Shown here in pieces: positions 1 through 8,147 of a stretch of DNA of 52,786 bases. Source of the stretch: Candidatus Bathyarchaeota archaeon B24 (GTDB taxonomy: Archaea > Thermoproteota > CALKCG01 > B24); NCBI GenBank assembly GCA_001593865.1, contig LUCB01000009.1:1-52786 (forward strand). Reading direction: 5' to 3'. Below the pieces are notes generated by a model. That model saw nothing but the letters and a program-made list of their open reading frames with translations. It had not been told where the DNA came from and made no database searches. A program made the position numbers and the translations under genes. Positions within the stretch are counted from its first letter, which is position 1. The number at the start of each line of letters is the position of its first letter.

Positions 1-154
1 GACGATAAGCAAGACACGGCGAGAGAGGTGTCTCGAAGATGCGTTTAAGGAGCAGCTCAGAAGGTCGTTTAAAGACGTCGACATATTCGGTGTCACGGTA
101 GACCTCATCGTGGTACCGCATCCAAGTGGAAGAGACAGGGTTCCGCTCTACTAA
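1..154 (+). CDS. C-terminal end of an unidentified protein (partial)
   Basis: An open frame enters from the left edge and ends with TAA at 152-154, giving about 50 residues. The visible end has a charged stretch (KEQLRRSF) followed by a beta-strand-like run and a terminal VPHPSGRDRVPLY. The HPSG-R element is reminiscent of the HPSxxN motif near the end of uracil-DNA glycosylase superfamily enzymes, but fifty residues cannot support that assignment. Codon use matches the neighbouring host genes, which is the main reason to call it coding. Confidence 0.55.
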   Translation, partial: TISKTRRERCLEDAFKEQLRRSFKDVDIFGVTVDLIVVPHPSGRDRVPLY

Positions 155-341
155 CGCCTAGAAAGGCTAAGCCCAACGCGTTCAAAAATAAGATAACTAC
201 ATTAAAAGAAATAAAGAGCAGTTGCTTCCCCCTTAGTCTTGTTAGATTTAGGGGGAGAGGGTGTATAGACGATAGGGCGAAGTTCTACGGCTCAGAGGAT
301 GCAGAGGATGTTATATACGCAGGGAGGATGGGAGGGTCATC

Positions 342-458
342 ATGGAACTTAGAATGAAGGACGCGGATAAGCCGATGGACCTACTTATCGGCGGCTCATC
401 TCAGTTAGTCGAAAGCGACGTAGTACGGAAAGAACTACTTTTCCCAGACGACGTTTAA
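342..458 (+). CDS. possible 38-residue small ORF
   Basis: ATG at 342 follows a good Shine-Dalgarno-like GGAGGG with about 6 bases of spacing, and the frame runs to TAA at 456-458. The product (starts MELRMKDADKPMDLL, ends LLFPDDV) resembles no family I recognise. Its last 24 bases overlap the 3' end of the convergent dehydrogenase gene. The rest of 155-434 is AT-rich and shows no other gene. It could equally be the remnant of a longer gene or chance. Confidence 0.25.
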   Translation: MELRMKDADKPMDLLIGGSSQLVESDVVRKELLFPDDV

Positions 459-1397
459 GGGTTTTAGGCCCCTTAAGACCCGTAGTATGTTTTCCGCGCA
501 GAACCTCGCCGCCTCTCTGAAGAACTCTACCGACCAGCTTGCTTGGTGGAGGCTTAGCTGAGCGTTCTCGAGCCTGAGTAAGGGGTTATCCTCTGATACA
601 GGCTCTTTGGCCCAGACGTCTATGTGAGCCGCCCTGATCCTACCGGCTCTAAGCACGTCGTAGAGGGCTTCCTCGTCTATGACCGCTCCCCGGGAGGTGT
701 TTATGAGAACCGCGTCAGGCTTCATCAGCCTAAGCTCGCGACGCCCTATCATATGCCTAGTCTCGCTGGTTAAGGGCACGTGTAGGGTAACTACGTCTGA
801 ATCCTTAAGCAACCGGGTTAGGTCTTCGACCTTCTCCGCCCCATACTCCTCGACCAGGCTTACGGCTACGTAGGGGTCGTATACCAGGACCCGGGTCTCA
901 AACGGTTTCAGAAGCCTCGCAACTTGCCTACCGATCCTCCCGAAGCCGATTATCCCAACGGTTTTACCGGTCAGCCTCTCAGACAACACCTTAGGCCTAT
1001 CGCTCCACCTAGCCTCTCTAGCCATGAGGTCTCTCTCCCTTATCCTATGAAGTATCGACAAGATGGCTGCGAGGGTGAACTCCGCGACATCTAGGCTGTT
1101 AATACCGGGTATGTTGCATACGTACACTCCCCTCCGCCTACAGACCTCTATGGGTATCGTATCGACCCCTACACCGAACTTCTGAACTATCCTAAGCCTA
1201 CGGGCCTTCTCGACGGACTCAGGGGTTATCCTAGAATCGGCTACGACGATACCGTCGACCTCCATAATCCGGTCTTCGGGCACATACTCGTGGAAGACCT
1301 CTGAGACCTCCGCTTCGATACCTGCGTCCTCGAGAAGCTTAACCATCTCCTCCACCATAGGGAGGGGCTCGGTTATGTAGACCGATGGGGGACTCAA
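435..1397 (-). CDS. D-isomer-specific 2-hydroxyacid dehydrogenase (phosphoglycerate dehydrogenase-like)
   Basis: NAD-dependent oxidoreductase of the D-2-hydroxyacid dehydrogenase family; D-3-phosphoglycerate, glyoxylate or hydroxypyruvate are possible substrates and cannot be told apart here. Visible are the substrate-domain signature QKFGVGVDTIPIE, the Rossmann motif GFGRIG, the Arg motif NTSRGAVIDE, the Glu in DVWAKEP, and a catalytic His in LSLHQAS where many relatives have TPHIA. The ACT regulatory domain of long SerA proteins is absent. The frame is open up to 1481, but homology begins at about SPPSVYITEPLP, and a TTTAAAT box about 22 bases upstream favours the TTG at 1397 with little or no leader. 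It is divergent from the MBF1 gene. Confidence 0.85.
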   Translation of the reverse strand: MSPPSVYITEPLPMVEEMVKLLEDAGIEAEVSEVFHEYVPEDRIMEVDGIVVADSRITPESVEKARRLRIVQKFGVGVDTIPIEVCRRRGVYVCNIPGINSLDVAEFTLAAILSILHRIRERDLMAREARWSDRPKVLSERLTGKTVGIIGFGRIGRQVARLLKPFETRVLVYDPYVAVSLVEEYGAEKVEDLTRLLKDSDVVTLHVPLTSETRHMIGRRELRLMKPDAVLINTSRGAVIDEEALYDVLRAGRIRAAHIDVWAKEPVSEDNPLLRLENAQLSLHQASWSVEFFREAARFCAENILRVLRGLKPLNVVWEK

Positions 1398-1465
1398 ACG
1401 GTCGACACCACGCGATTTAAACCCTGACCTGGTTAAAGAGTTTAACCCCGTGAAACGTTTAACGG

Positions 1466-1514
1466 TTAAATATCTAAACAAGCCTTACTATGACTGGAGG
1501 GGATTCAAATCCCC
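1466..1514 (+). promoter_or_regulatory. promoter and start-site hairpin of the MBF1 gene
   Basis: TTAAATAT at 1466-1473 fits an archaeal TATA box, placing transcription start near 1490-1495. Immediately after it lie ATG (1490, a different frame from MBF1), the Shine-Dalgarno-like GGAGGGG, and a perfect six-pair stem GGGGAT (1499-1504), loop TCAA, ATCCCC (1509-1514). The stem covers part of the ribosome-binding site and the only in-frame start candidates. This is seen directly; a regulatory role is inference. Confidence 0.45.
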
Positions 1515-2048
1515 ACATGCGAAGTCTGCGGTAGAAAAACGTCTAAGCTTTTTAGGGTTATCATAGAGGGTGCTGAGCTCTCGGTATGCATGGAATGTAG
1601 CAGGCTCGGCACACCTGTGAAGCCTAAGCTTAGGAGGAGCATGGTTAAAACCGGTTACGTAAGGTCTACTCCTGTTTCGAGACCTTTGAGACCTTCTAAG
1701 CCCAAGAAGGCTGTTAGAAGCAGAAGCATAGAGGAGACTGTCGAAGCCTATACCTTAGTCGAAAACTACGGCTTCATAGTTAAGGAAGCTAGAGAGCGTA
1801 TGGGTATGACGCTTAAAGACTTGGGTGCGAAGGTCGGTGAAAAAGCCTCTGTGATAAGTAAAGTCGAGCAGGGTAAGCTCAAGCCAGATAACGCGTTGGC
1901 TAGGAGGCTTGAACACGTGCTCAGGATCAGGCTTCTAGTCCCCTCTAGCGAGGTCGAGGATAAGGGGCTTAAGACACCGGTGGAGCATGGCGGAGGACTT
2001 ACCATAGGCGATGTCCTTAGGATGAGGCTTACGAAGCCTAGGGAGTAG
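1509..2048 (+). CDS. Multiprotein bridging factor 1, archaeal type
   Basis: Archaeal MBF1: an N-terminal zinc ribbon plus a C-terminal cro/C1-type helix-turn-helix, associated with translation and transcription. The HTH is plain (ERMGMTLKDLGAKVGEKASVISKVEQG). The first ATG in frame, 1590, would start in the middle of the zinc ribbon. The true reading frame upstream encodes TCEVCGRKTSKLF and VCMECSRLG, the two Cys pairs of the family. An in-frame TGA lies at 1494-1496 and there is no ATG, GTG or TTG between it and the ribbon. Either ATC at 1509 (giving M/I-P-T-C-E-V-C-G, correctly spaced from GGAGGGG) is the start, or one extra C in the CCCC run at 1511-1514 has put the ATG at 1490 out of frame. 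The gene leads a tight run with trm56 two bases downstream. Confidence 0.88.
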   Translation: MPTCEVCGRKTSKLFRVIIEGAELSVCMECSRLGTPVKPKLRRSMVKTGYVRSTPVSRPLRPSKPKKAVRSRSIEETVEAYTLVENYGFIVKEARERMGMTLKDLGAKVGEKASVISKVEQGKLKPDNALARRLEHVLRIRLLVPSSEVEDKGLKTPVEHGGGLTIGDVLRMRLTKPRE

Positions 2049-2050
2049 CT

Positions 2051-2599
2051 ATGAAAGTCTACGTCCTGAGGCTCGGCCATAGGGTTTCAAGAGACAAGCG
2101 TATAACGACCCACGTGGGGCTTATAGCTAGAGCCCTAGGCGCCGACGGTATAGTTTTATCGGGTGAAAGAGACGAGAGCGTCGTAAAGAGCCTCAGGAAG
2201 GTTGTCGAGCTCTGGGGTGGACCGTTCGAGATAAGCTATGTAGACGACTGGCTGGGCTTCATGAGACGTGCTAAGGGGGAGGGGTGGGAGATAATACATC
2301 TAACCGTCTACGGGCTCCCTATACAGGACGTGATAGACGAGATAAGAAGGTCGGGTAAGGATAAGCTTGTAGTCGTAGGCGCCAGTAAGGTTCCAGGCAT
2401 AGTCTATCAAATGGCCGACTGGAACGTAGCCGTATCTTCTCAGCCCCACTCTGAATGCGGAAGCCTAGCCGTCTTCTTGGATAGACTTTTCCAAGGGAAA
2501 GAACTGGAAAAGGAGTTTAAAAACTGGAAGCTGAAAGTGATCCCCCAGGCCAGAGGTAAAAAGGTCGTCAAAGCCGAGGAAGAGGGAACTCAGGCTTGA
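2051..2599 (+). CDS. trm56: tRNA ribose 2'-O-methyltransferase aTrm56
   Basis: SPOUT-class methyltransferase that methylates the ribose of C56 in the T-loop of archaeal tRNAs. The characteristic opening MKVYVLRLGHRVSRDKRITTH, the LTVYGLPIQDV segment, the knot-region LVVVGASKVP and the SQPHSECGSLAVFLDRLF motif all match the aTrm56 family, and the 182-residue length is typical. It starts two bases after the MBF1 stop and overlaps mobA by four bases, so the genes are probably co-transcribed. Confidence 0.93.
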   Translation: MKVYVLRLGHRVSRDKRITTHVGLIARALGADGIVLSGERDESVVKSLRKVVELWGGPFEISYVDDWLGFMRRAKGEGWEIIHLTVYGLPIQDVIDEIRRSGKDKLVVVGASKVPGIVYQMADWNVAVSSQPHSECGSLAVFLDRLFQGKELEKEFKNWKLKVIPQARGKKVVKAEEEGTQA

Positions 2600-3186
2600 A
2601 GTATGGCATAGTTTTAGCAGGTGGGTCTGGTAGACGGTTTGGCCACCCGAAGGCGTTAACTTTGCTAAAAGGTAAACCCATGATAGCTCATCTGATAGAG
2701 AGGCTAACCCCTCTCACAGAAGAGCTCATAGTCGTGGTCAAGGAGGCTGACCCGATGCTCGAGGCTATCCTAGAAGAGTATGGTGTACAGATATGCTTAG
2801 ACCGGTTGCCGGTTCGATCCCCGCTCGTGGGGCTTGCGGCAGGGTTTGAGTACTTACGCTCCGGCTATGCCGTCGTCGCACCGTGCGACTCTCCGTTCTT
2901 AAACCCGAATACCGTTAAAAGGCTCTTCGAGGAGGTGGTTGGCTACGACGCGGCGGTGCCTATGTGGCGTAACGGCTACATAGAGCCCCTTCACTCCGTC
3001 TACAGGGTTGAGACCTGTCTAGAGGCCTCGAGGTCGACTATCGAGGAAGGTGAGTTGAGCGTCAGAGCCATGATATCTAGGCTTAAAAGGGTTAACTATG
3101 TAGAAGCGGAGACGCTTGGAGACCCTAGACACTTCCTGAACCTAAACACGTTAGAGGATTTAGAGAACCTCGCAGGTGAAGGCTAA
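2596..3186 (+). CDS. mobA: Molybdenum cofactor guanylyltransferase-like NTP transferase (MobA family)
   Basis: Nucleotidyltransferase with the Rossmann-like signature VLAGGSGRRFGHPKAL, the Mg-binding APCDSPFLNP segment and the closing LNLNTLEDLENL typical of MobA, which joins GMP to molybdopterin. CobY and other archaeal NTP transferases are related, so specificity is inferred from length (196 residues), motif spelling and the presence of moaB and two moeA genes elsewhere in the window. The start is TTG, overlapping the trm56 stop; the end overlaps the open frame before argS. Confidence 0.8.
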   Translation: MKYGIVLAGGSGRRFGHPKALTLLKGKPMIAHLIERLTPLTEELIVVVKEADPMLEAILEEYGVQICLDRLPVRSPLVGLAAGFEYLRSGYAVVAPCDSPFLNPNTVKRLFEEVVGYDAAVPMWRNGYIEPLHSVYRVETCLEASRSTIEEGELSVRAMISRLKRVNYVEAETLGDPRHFLNLNTLEDLENLAGEG

Positions 3187-3223
3187 CTTTTTAACTGTGT
3201 TAAGGGGATGTTTGGTTAAGAAA

Positions 3224-5173
3224 ATGGTCTACGTCAACCCCTGGGGGTGCTTCGTCGAAGAAGTCGAGAGGGTTTTAACAGAGGCCTTCGAGAAGACCTA
3301 CCCAGCGTTCAAGGGTTTACGTATCCAGCTTGAAGAGCCGCCTTCTAGAGAGTATGGGGACCTCAGCTGTTCGATGTGCCTCAGCCTAGCCAGGAAGGTC
3401 GGGGTTAAACCCGTCGAGATGGCCGAGGAGGTTTTGGCGAACCTTAATCTCGAAGAACGCGTTTTCATCGACAGGGTCGTCGTAAGCCCTCCGGGATACC
3501 TGAACGTCTATCTAAAACGCGGTCTTATGGTGGACGAGGCGGTCCGCTCAGCCTTAGCTCTTGGAGATAAGTGGGGCTATGTCGAGACAGATAAGCCCCT
3601 TAGGATAGTGGTCGAGCATACGAGCGTAAACCCTTTACATCCGATAACCGTCGGACACGCTAGGAACAGCTTCCTCGGAGACTCGTTGGCTAGGATCCTC
3701 ACCGCCAGAGGCCATAAGGTTTCGAGGAGGTTCTACGTGGACGACGTAGGTAGACAGGTCGCGCTGATAGCCTACGCCTATAGGATAGTCGGTGACAGCC
3801 TGTTTAAGCCCGGGGTTAAACCAGACCACGCGATAGGAGAGCTCTACACGGCTATATCCGCCCTTGTCGAGGTCAGGAGGCTTAAGGAGGAGGTTAAGAG
3901 GCTCAGGGACTCCGGTAGGTTTGACGATGCTAGACGCGTCGAATACGAGCTTTCAGACTGGATCGGCATTCTATCGGAGATAGAGAGGAAGAACCCTGAG
4001 CTTCTTGGGAGGCTTATGGAGGGTATAGGCTCCGAAGACCCGGAGACAGAGGTTATGAAGCTTCTCAGGGATTACGAACGTGGAGCCGAGGAAGCCGTTA
4101 AGCTCGTTAAGCCGCTCGTCGAAAAATGCCTAGCCGGTTTTAAGGAAACGTTGGATAGGGTTTCGATAGAGTTCGACTCATGGGACTGGGAGAGCGACGT
4201 GGTCTGGTCAAGTATGGTTAAAAAGGCCCTGGAGGGGCTTATCAGAAGTGGATACGTGAAGTTCGTGGGAGGGGTCCCCGAGTTCGAGGCCGGGAGGGCT
4301 GTCGACGAGCTGGGGCTTAGAGAGGAGCTGGGGATACCCAAGAGCTTCGAGGTTCCAAGTCTTACTCTCCTTAGGAGAGACGGCGCGACGCTGTATACCA
4401 CGAGGGATATAGCCTATAGCCTAATGAAGTTTCGAGACGCCGATAGGGTTATAAACGTGGTAGGTTTCGACCAAACCCTTCCACAGATACAGGTCCGCGT
4501 GGCCCTATACGTCCTAGGCTATAGAGAGCAGGCTAAAAACCAGGTTCACTTCTCCTATGGGCTAGTTAAGTTCCCAGGCTTTAAGATGAGCAGTAGAAGA
4601 GGCCGATACGTCGCGCTCGACCATCTGCTCGACGAGGCCGAGGCGAGGGCGTATATGGAGGTCACCAAGATATCGCCTCACATACCTGAGCCGGAGAGGA
4701 GACTTATAGCCCGTAGTGTAGGTGTGAGCGCCATAAAATACAGTCTCCTAAGCGTCGAGCCTGGTAAGGATGTGGTCTTCAGCTGGGATAGGGTCCTAGA
4801 CTTTAAGCGGAACAGCGCCCCGTTCATACTCTACGCATACGCTAGGGCATGCGGTATCACGGCGAAGGCCTCAGAAAAACCAGAGGAGTATGACCTAAGC
4901 CTTCTAAAAGAGCCGCTTGAAGAAGAGCTGGGATTAGCCATAGCAAAGTTTCCACAGGTCTTTGTAGAGGCTTCAGAGAACCTTGCTCCTCATACGATAG
5001 CAAGCTACTGTAACGGTCTAGCTACGGTGTTCAACTCCTTCTACGACCGCCATCCGGTTCTCAAAGCAGAGGAGAGGCTTAGAAAGGCTAGGCTAGCTCT
5101 CGTCGAGGCGTTTAAGATAACTATGAGGAATGCCCTAAGGCTAATAGGCATAGAGCCTTTACAGAGGATGTGA
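3224..5173 (+). CDS. argS: Arginyl-tRNA synthetase
   Basis: Class I aminoacyl-tRNA synthetase charging tRNA-Arg. Visible are an N-terminal tRNA-binding domain (REYGDLSCSMCLSLARKVG), the HIGH-type motif in VNPLHPITVGHARN, the KMSKS-type motif FKMSSRRG, and the C-terminal anticodon-binding domain ending in MRNALRLIGIEPL. The frame is open back to 3176, but ATG 3224 (MVYVNPWGCFVEEVERVL) gives the usual N-terminus and about 649 residues. The GDT1-family gene begins inside its stop codon. Confidence 0.95.
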   Translation: MVYVNPWGCFVEEVERVLTEAFEKTYPAFKGLRIQLEEPPSREYGDLSCSMCLSLARKVGVKPVEMAEEVLANLNLEERVFIDRVVVSPPGYLNVYLKRGLMVDEAVRSALALGDKWGYVETDKPLRIVVEHTSVNPLHPITVGHARNSFLGDSLARILTARGHKVSRRFYVDDVGRQVALIAYAYRIVGDSLFKPGVKPDHAIGELYTAISALVEVRRLKEEVKRLRDSGRFDDARRVEYELSDWIGILSEIERKNPELLGRLMEGIGSEDPETEVMKLLRDYERGAEEAVKLVKPLVEKCLAGFKETLDRVSIEFDSWDWESDVVWSSMVKKALEGLIRSGYVKFVGGVPEFEAGRAVDELGLREELGIPKSFEVPSLTLLRRDGATLYTTRDIAYSLMKFRDADRVINVVGFDQTLPQIQVRVALYVLGYREQAKNQVHFSYGLVKFPGFKMSSRRGRYVALDHLLDEAEARAYMEVTKISPHIPEPERRLIARSVGVSAIKYSLLSVEPGKDVVFSWDRVLDFKRNSAPFILYAYARACGITAKASEKPEEYDLSLLKEPLEEELGLAIAKFPQVFVEASENLAPHTIASYCNGLATVFNSFYDRHPVLKAEERLRKARLALVEAFKITMRNALRLIGIEPLQRM

Positions 5174-5745
5174 GGTTGGACTGTTACGGAGTTAACCCTC
5201 TGATAACATCGTTCATCGCGTTTACGCTAGCAGAGCTGGGGGATAAAACCCAGGTAGCCACGATGATGCTGGCCTCCTCCTCTAGAAGGGTACTTCCGGT
5301 TTTCCTCGGAAGCCTCTTAGGGCTTATAGCAGTAAACATCCCGTTTATCATACTCGGAGACTGTTTGACTCTCTTCATACCGGTCTTCTGGGTAAAGATC
5401 TCTTCGGCGTTGCTTTTCATAGCGTTCGGAGTGCGCGCTCTTAGAAAACCTGAGAGCTTGGTTGAATACCAGGGCGAAGCCGGCTTCCTCAAGTCAGCGC
5501 TACTGGTGGGACTTATGGAGCTCGGAGATAAGACCAACCTGACCGCTCTGGTCTTAGCCGCAAGTCTTCAAAACGTCTTTCAGGTCCTGGCCGGTGTGTG
5601 TCTAGCCTCCGCGGTTTTAGTAGCAGCCGCATCTTACCTAGGCTTTAAGGTCATTCAGACCGTCGCAGGCGACAAGGTGAGGGTCATAAGCGCCATAGCA
5701 TTCATCGTCATAGGGCTCTGCATAATTTTAGAGACTCTAGCCTAG
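5170..5745 (+). CDS. GDT1/TMEM165 (UPF0016) family cation transporter
   Basis: Polytopic membrane protein with the duplicated family signature: ELGDKTQVA in the first half and ELGDKTNLT in the second, each followed by hydrophobic helices, about six in all. Members carry Mn2+ or Ca2+ across membranes; the substrate here is unknown. The GTG start lies in an overlap with the argS stop. The 3' end overlaps the convergent moaB by nine bases. Confidence 0.9.
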   Translation: MRLDCYGVNPLITSFIAFTLAELGDKTQVATMMLASSSRRVLPVFLGSLLGLIAVNIPFIILGDCLTLFIPVFWVKISSALLFIAFGVRALRKPESLVEYQGEAGFLKSALLVGLMELGDKTNLTALVLAASLQNVFQVLAGVCLASAVLVAAASYLGFKVIQTVAGDKVRVISAIAFIVIGLCIILETLA

Positions 5746-6291
5746 TCCTCTCGCGTGCAGAACCATGTGAGCGGCTTCGGGAAGTATGAGCTTCTTCAAC
5801 GCAAGCTCGACAGCCCCAGGTGAACCCGGTATTGCAAACACGATCTTACCCCTACAAACCCCCGCTACGGCCCTAGATAGGACCGCTACACTACCTTCTC
5901 TCTGAAAGGTAAGCATCCTGAACAACTCGCCGAAGCCCGGTATCTCCTTCTCGAACATCGGTCTGACAGCTTCGACGGTGACGTCCTTCGGTGATAACCC
6001 GGTTCCTCCCGATATGAGCACGACGTCGACATCCTCCGTTGAACATAACTCATCCACAGCCTCCCTGATCATCTTCAGATCATCAGGAAGCAGTATTCTA
6101 TGGATTACTTTGAAGCCCCAGGCCTCTATAAGAGACTCAGCCAAGTCGCCTGACGTGTCTTCGAACCGTCTACCAGACTTATAGGCTTCGAACCTCGAAC
6201 TGCTGCATACGATCACTGCGAATTTAAGCGTTTTAGGTGCTTTAGCCTTATGCCTCTCGAAGCTCGACAAGTCTACTAGTAGAGGATACAC
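5737..6291 (-). CDS. moaB: Molybdopterin adenylyltransferase / MoaB family
   Basis: MoaB/Mog-type protein that in archaea adenylylates molybdopterin. Visible are the nucleotide-binding region LISGGTGLSPKDVT, the EIPGFGELFR segment and AIPGSPGAVELAL, all characteristic. It probably starts at GTG 6291. The first gene of the viral cassette (in position, the last transcribed) ends only 24 bases upstream on the same strand, so the cassette abuts the 5' end of moaB and may have replaced or supplied its promoter; an AGGAGGG lies about 20 bases upstream. Confidence 0.9.
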   Translation of the reverse strand: MYPLLVDLSSFERHKAKAPKTLKFAVIVCSSSRFEAYKSGRRFEDTSGDLAESLIEAWGFKVIHRILLPDDLKMIREAVDELCSTEDVDVVLISGGTGLSPKDVTVEAVRPMFEKEIPGFGELFRMLTFQREGSVAVLSRAVAGVCRGKIVFAIPGSPGAVELALKKLILPEAAHMVLHARGLG

Positions 6292-6314
6292 GCCTGTAGA
6301 AAAATACTTCCCTC

Positions 6315-7487
6315 CTAGACACCTGTTAGGTCCTCGAGCATCCTTATCCTCTTTTCGAGCAACAACAGGTACATTTCTAGTTTCGTAAACCTCTCCTGAG
6401 CAGACGCCTGTCTAAACTCATTTAACGCTTCCAAAACTTCACGTCTGACGTCGTCAGACAGTCTCTCGCCATGACCTCTACGGAAACGTACAACTCCCGA
6501 GCCATGTCCATGTAGAGCTGCAACCCGCTCGGTTATACGGCTATAGTAGTCGGTTTCGGCTATTTTTATCCCGTTTGCTGTGCCGTAGTTTTCGACTGTG
6601 ATCCGTAGGTATCTTAGGTATCTTGCGTTGAATGTGTATGTGTTCCATCCCTCTGAGCCTGTTTGTCCGGTTAGTAGGGTTTCCCATGTTGTGCCGTCTT
6701 CGCTTCCCTCGATTTTGAACGATTCGGGTATGTAGCTTGCGTCGGGAAAGTGTATCCTTATGGCGCCGATTATCTGGAGGCTTCCGGTATCCATCTTAAG
6801 CCATGCACCGGTTTGGTTAGCCGGATTAGGCATCCAGTAGGTGGCGGTGTTCTCGTCGATTGCATTATCGTCTCGACGATGCTCGTGAATCTCGAAGAGG
6901 CTGTTATATGCTCTCATACCTACGCCGTATTGTGTCTTAAGATATAGTTTCGCTTCGTCTGCCTCGACGTTCGGATACTCCGTATATTCTTGATATGCCG
7001 TGCTTTCGGTCGTTTTCTCAGTCGTGTAGACGACCGAGCCGTTTTTTAACAACTCGACTTTAACGCTTGCTTCATAGCCCGAAGCTGAGGATTTGACATT
7101 GTAGCGGAGCTTACCGACCATATTCTCCGAGAAGCTGAGTGTTTTTGCTAGCTCCCACTCTCCCTGAGTAGTAGACTTGTAAACCTCCGTGTTATCGGAC
7201 GCTAAAACACTATCATACTCGCTGGAAGCCTCTACGCTGTCAGGTGTTATCCAGTCGCTCGTCGAAGGCTCCGGCAGTTTAACGTGTCCGGTCGGTATGT
7301 CGGCTACAGGCTTCCACTCAGAGCCGTTATAGTAGTATATCCGGTGCTCGTCGCTCCGGTAGAACAGGTCGCCCTCCGAGGGGTTAGACGGAAAGCTTGC
7401 TCCACTCTCTATCTCATGAGGCTCGTTCCAGTCTGAGGCGTAGAGCTTGTCACCGCTCGACTTCACGGTCTTATGCCTTATACCCAA
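6315..7487 (-). CDS. Tail fibre / receptor-binding protein with a discoidin-like domain
   Basis: 390 residues. The N-terminal part contains GDLFYRSDEHRIYYYNGSEW, a motif common in phage tail fibre proteins. Roughly residues 205-305 (AIDENTATYW, WLKMDTGSLQIIGAIRIHF, FKIEGSEDGTTWETLL, YLRYLRITV) read as an F5/8 type C (discoidin) carbohydrate-binding domain, and the C-terminus is a predicted coiled coil (LEMYLLLLEKRIRMLEDL). This suggests binding to a glycan on the target cell. Codon choice in the discoidin part (6535-6960) looks different from its surroundings. It is the last gene of the cassette in transcription order, probably starting at TTG 7487. Confidence 0.75.
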   Translation of the reverse strand: MGIRHKTVKSSGDKLYASDWNEPHEIESGASFPSNPSEGDLFYRSDEHRIYYYNGSEWKPVADIPTGHVKLPEPSTSDWITPDSVEASSEYDSVLASDNTEVYKSTTQGEWELAKTLSFSENMVGKLRYNVKSSASGYEASVKVELLKNGSVVYTTEKTTESTAYQEYTEYPNVEADEAKLYLKTQYGVGMRAYNSLFEIHEHRRDDNAIDENTATYWMPNPANQTGAWLKMDTGSLQIIGAIRIHFPDASYIPESFKIEGSEDGTTWETLLTGQTGSEGWNTYTFNARYLRYLRITVENYGTANGIKIAETDYYSRITERVAALHGHGSGVVRFRRGHGERLSDDVRREVLEALNEFRQASAQERFTKLEMYLLLLEKRIRMLEDLTGV

Positions 7488-7687
7488 CCTTTCTCACCTC
7501 CCTTATTATGGATACGACTAGGCAGATGAGCGTGATTAGGAGCAGTTGCTCGTGGCTCGGATAGACTTGAGGCGCGTATAAATCCTCCAGCCGGAACAGG
7601 TAACCCTCCTTCAGAACTTCGTCTACTAGGATGCCTAGGGCGAAACCAGCCGAGCCAGAACCAGAGGCGGCGGATAAACCTACGCAT
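7471..7687 (-). pseudogene. Two-helix membrane protein, interrupted by a one-base frameshift
   Basis: From ATG 7687 the frame begins MRRFIRRLWFWLGWF, a basic and aromatic membrane-entry segment, then turns into proline/arginine-rich nonsense. The +1 frame, which has no start codon of its own, continues sensibly: ALGILVDEVLKEG, FRLEDLYAPQVYPSHE, then the clear helix LLLITLICLVVSIIREV, ending at TAA 7471-7473 and overlapping the fibre start. The interval is 217 bases, one more than a multiple of three. The joined product of about 71 residues would have two membrane segments and could be holin-like. Either a real one-base insertion near TTTCGCC (about 7640) or a sequence error. Confidence 0.6.
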
Positions 7688-8147
7688 AGCTTATCTCCAC
7701 CTCGTATTCGACAAATAGAATATAGTCGCTCGTCTTCTCTATGGTTTCGCCGAATAAAGCTCGAGCGAGCATATTCCCTCCTGAAGCGGCATCAAACACA
7801 CCGACCTCGTTTATCGAGCCGTTCGCCTCATCGGAGCCGAAAGTAACTCGATAGATAACTTTTGTCCCTGAAATCAGCCTTTCATCGCAGACTTTTCGAG
7901 CGATTTCATTCGCGAGAGCCGTATCACTTCTTGTGGGAGTTGTTGTCCCTGAACCTACGGCTATATGCGTGTATTCGCTTACCGAGCCTGAGCCGATGAG
8001 AGCATTCCTCAGCTGGCTTAGAAGAACATTACAGACAACGTTCCGAGCCTCATAGCTTTTCACGAGCCTCCCACCTCTACGGAGCTCCGCCTTGAACACG
8101 CCGCTCCACCTTATTCTCGCATCTTCCTTAGCCAAGCCTATCATCAC
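7680..8147 (-). CDS. Virion tail/baseplate protein
   Basis: 155 residues. The stretch YTHIAVGSGTTTPTRSDTAL followed by NEIAR is a pattern seen in many phage tail-tip and baseplate proteins, and the remainder is beta-rich (VIYRVTFGSDEANGSINEVGVF). No enzymatic motif. The start overlaps the hub gene by about 20 bases and the stop overlaps the frameshifted membrane protein, consistent with translational coupling. Its exact role in the tail tip is inferred from position. Confidence 0.6.
   Translation of the reverse strand: MMIGLAKEDARIRWSGVFKAELRRGGRLVKSYEARNVVCNVLLSQLRNALIGSGSVSEYTHIAVGSGTTTPTRSDTALANEIARKVCDERLISGTKVIYRVTFGSDEANGSINEVGVFDAASGGNMLARALFGETIEKTSDYILFVEYEVEISYA

Noticed and set aside
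1499-1517. tRNA T-arm-like sequence (GGGGATTCAAATCCCC) at the start of MBF1
   Set aside because: The loop would have only six bases for a proper stem and there is no acceptor, D or anticodon arm around it; it is better read as a hairpin over the MBF1 start.
2808-2832. GGTTCGATCCC resembling a tRNA T-loop
   Set aside because: It lies within the mobA coding frame (LPVRSPLVG) and no tRNA can be folded around it.
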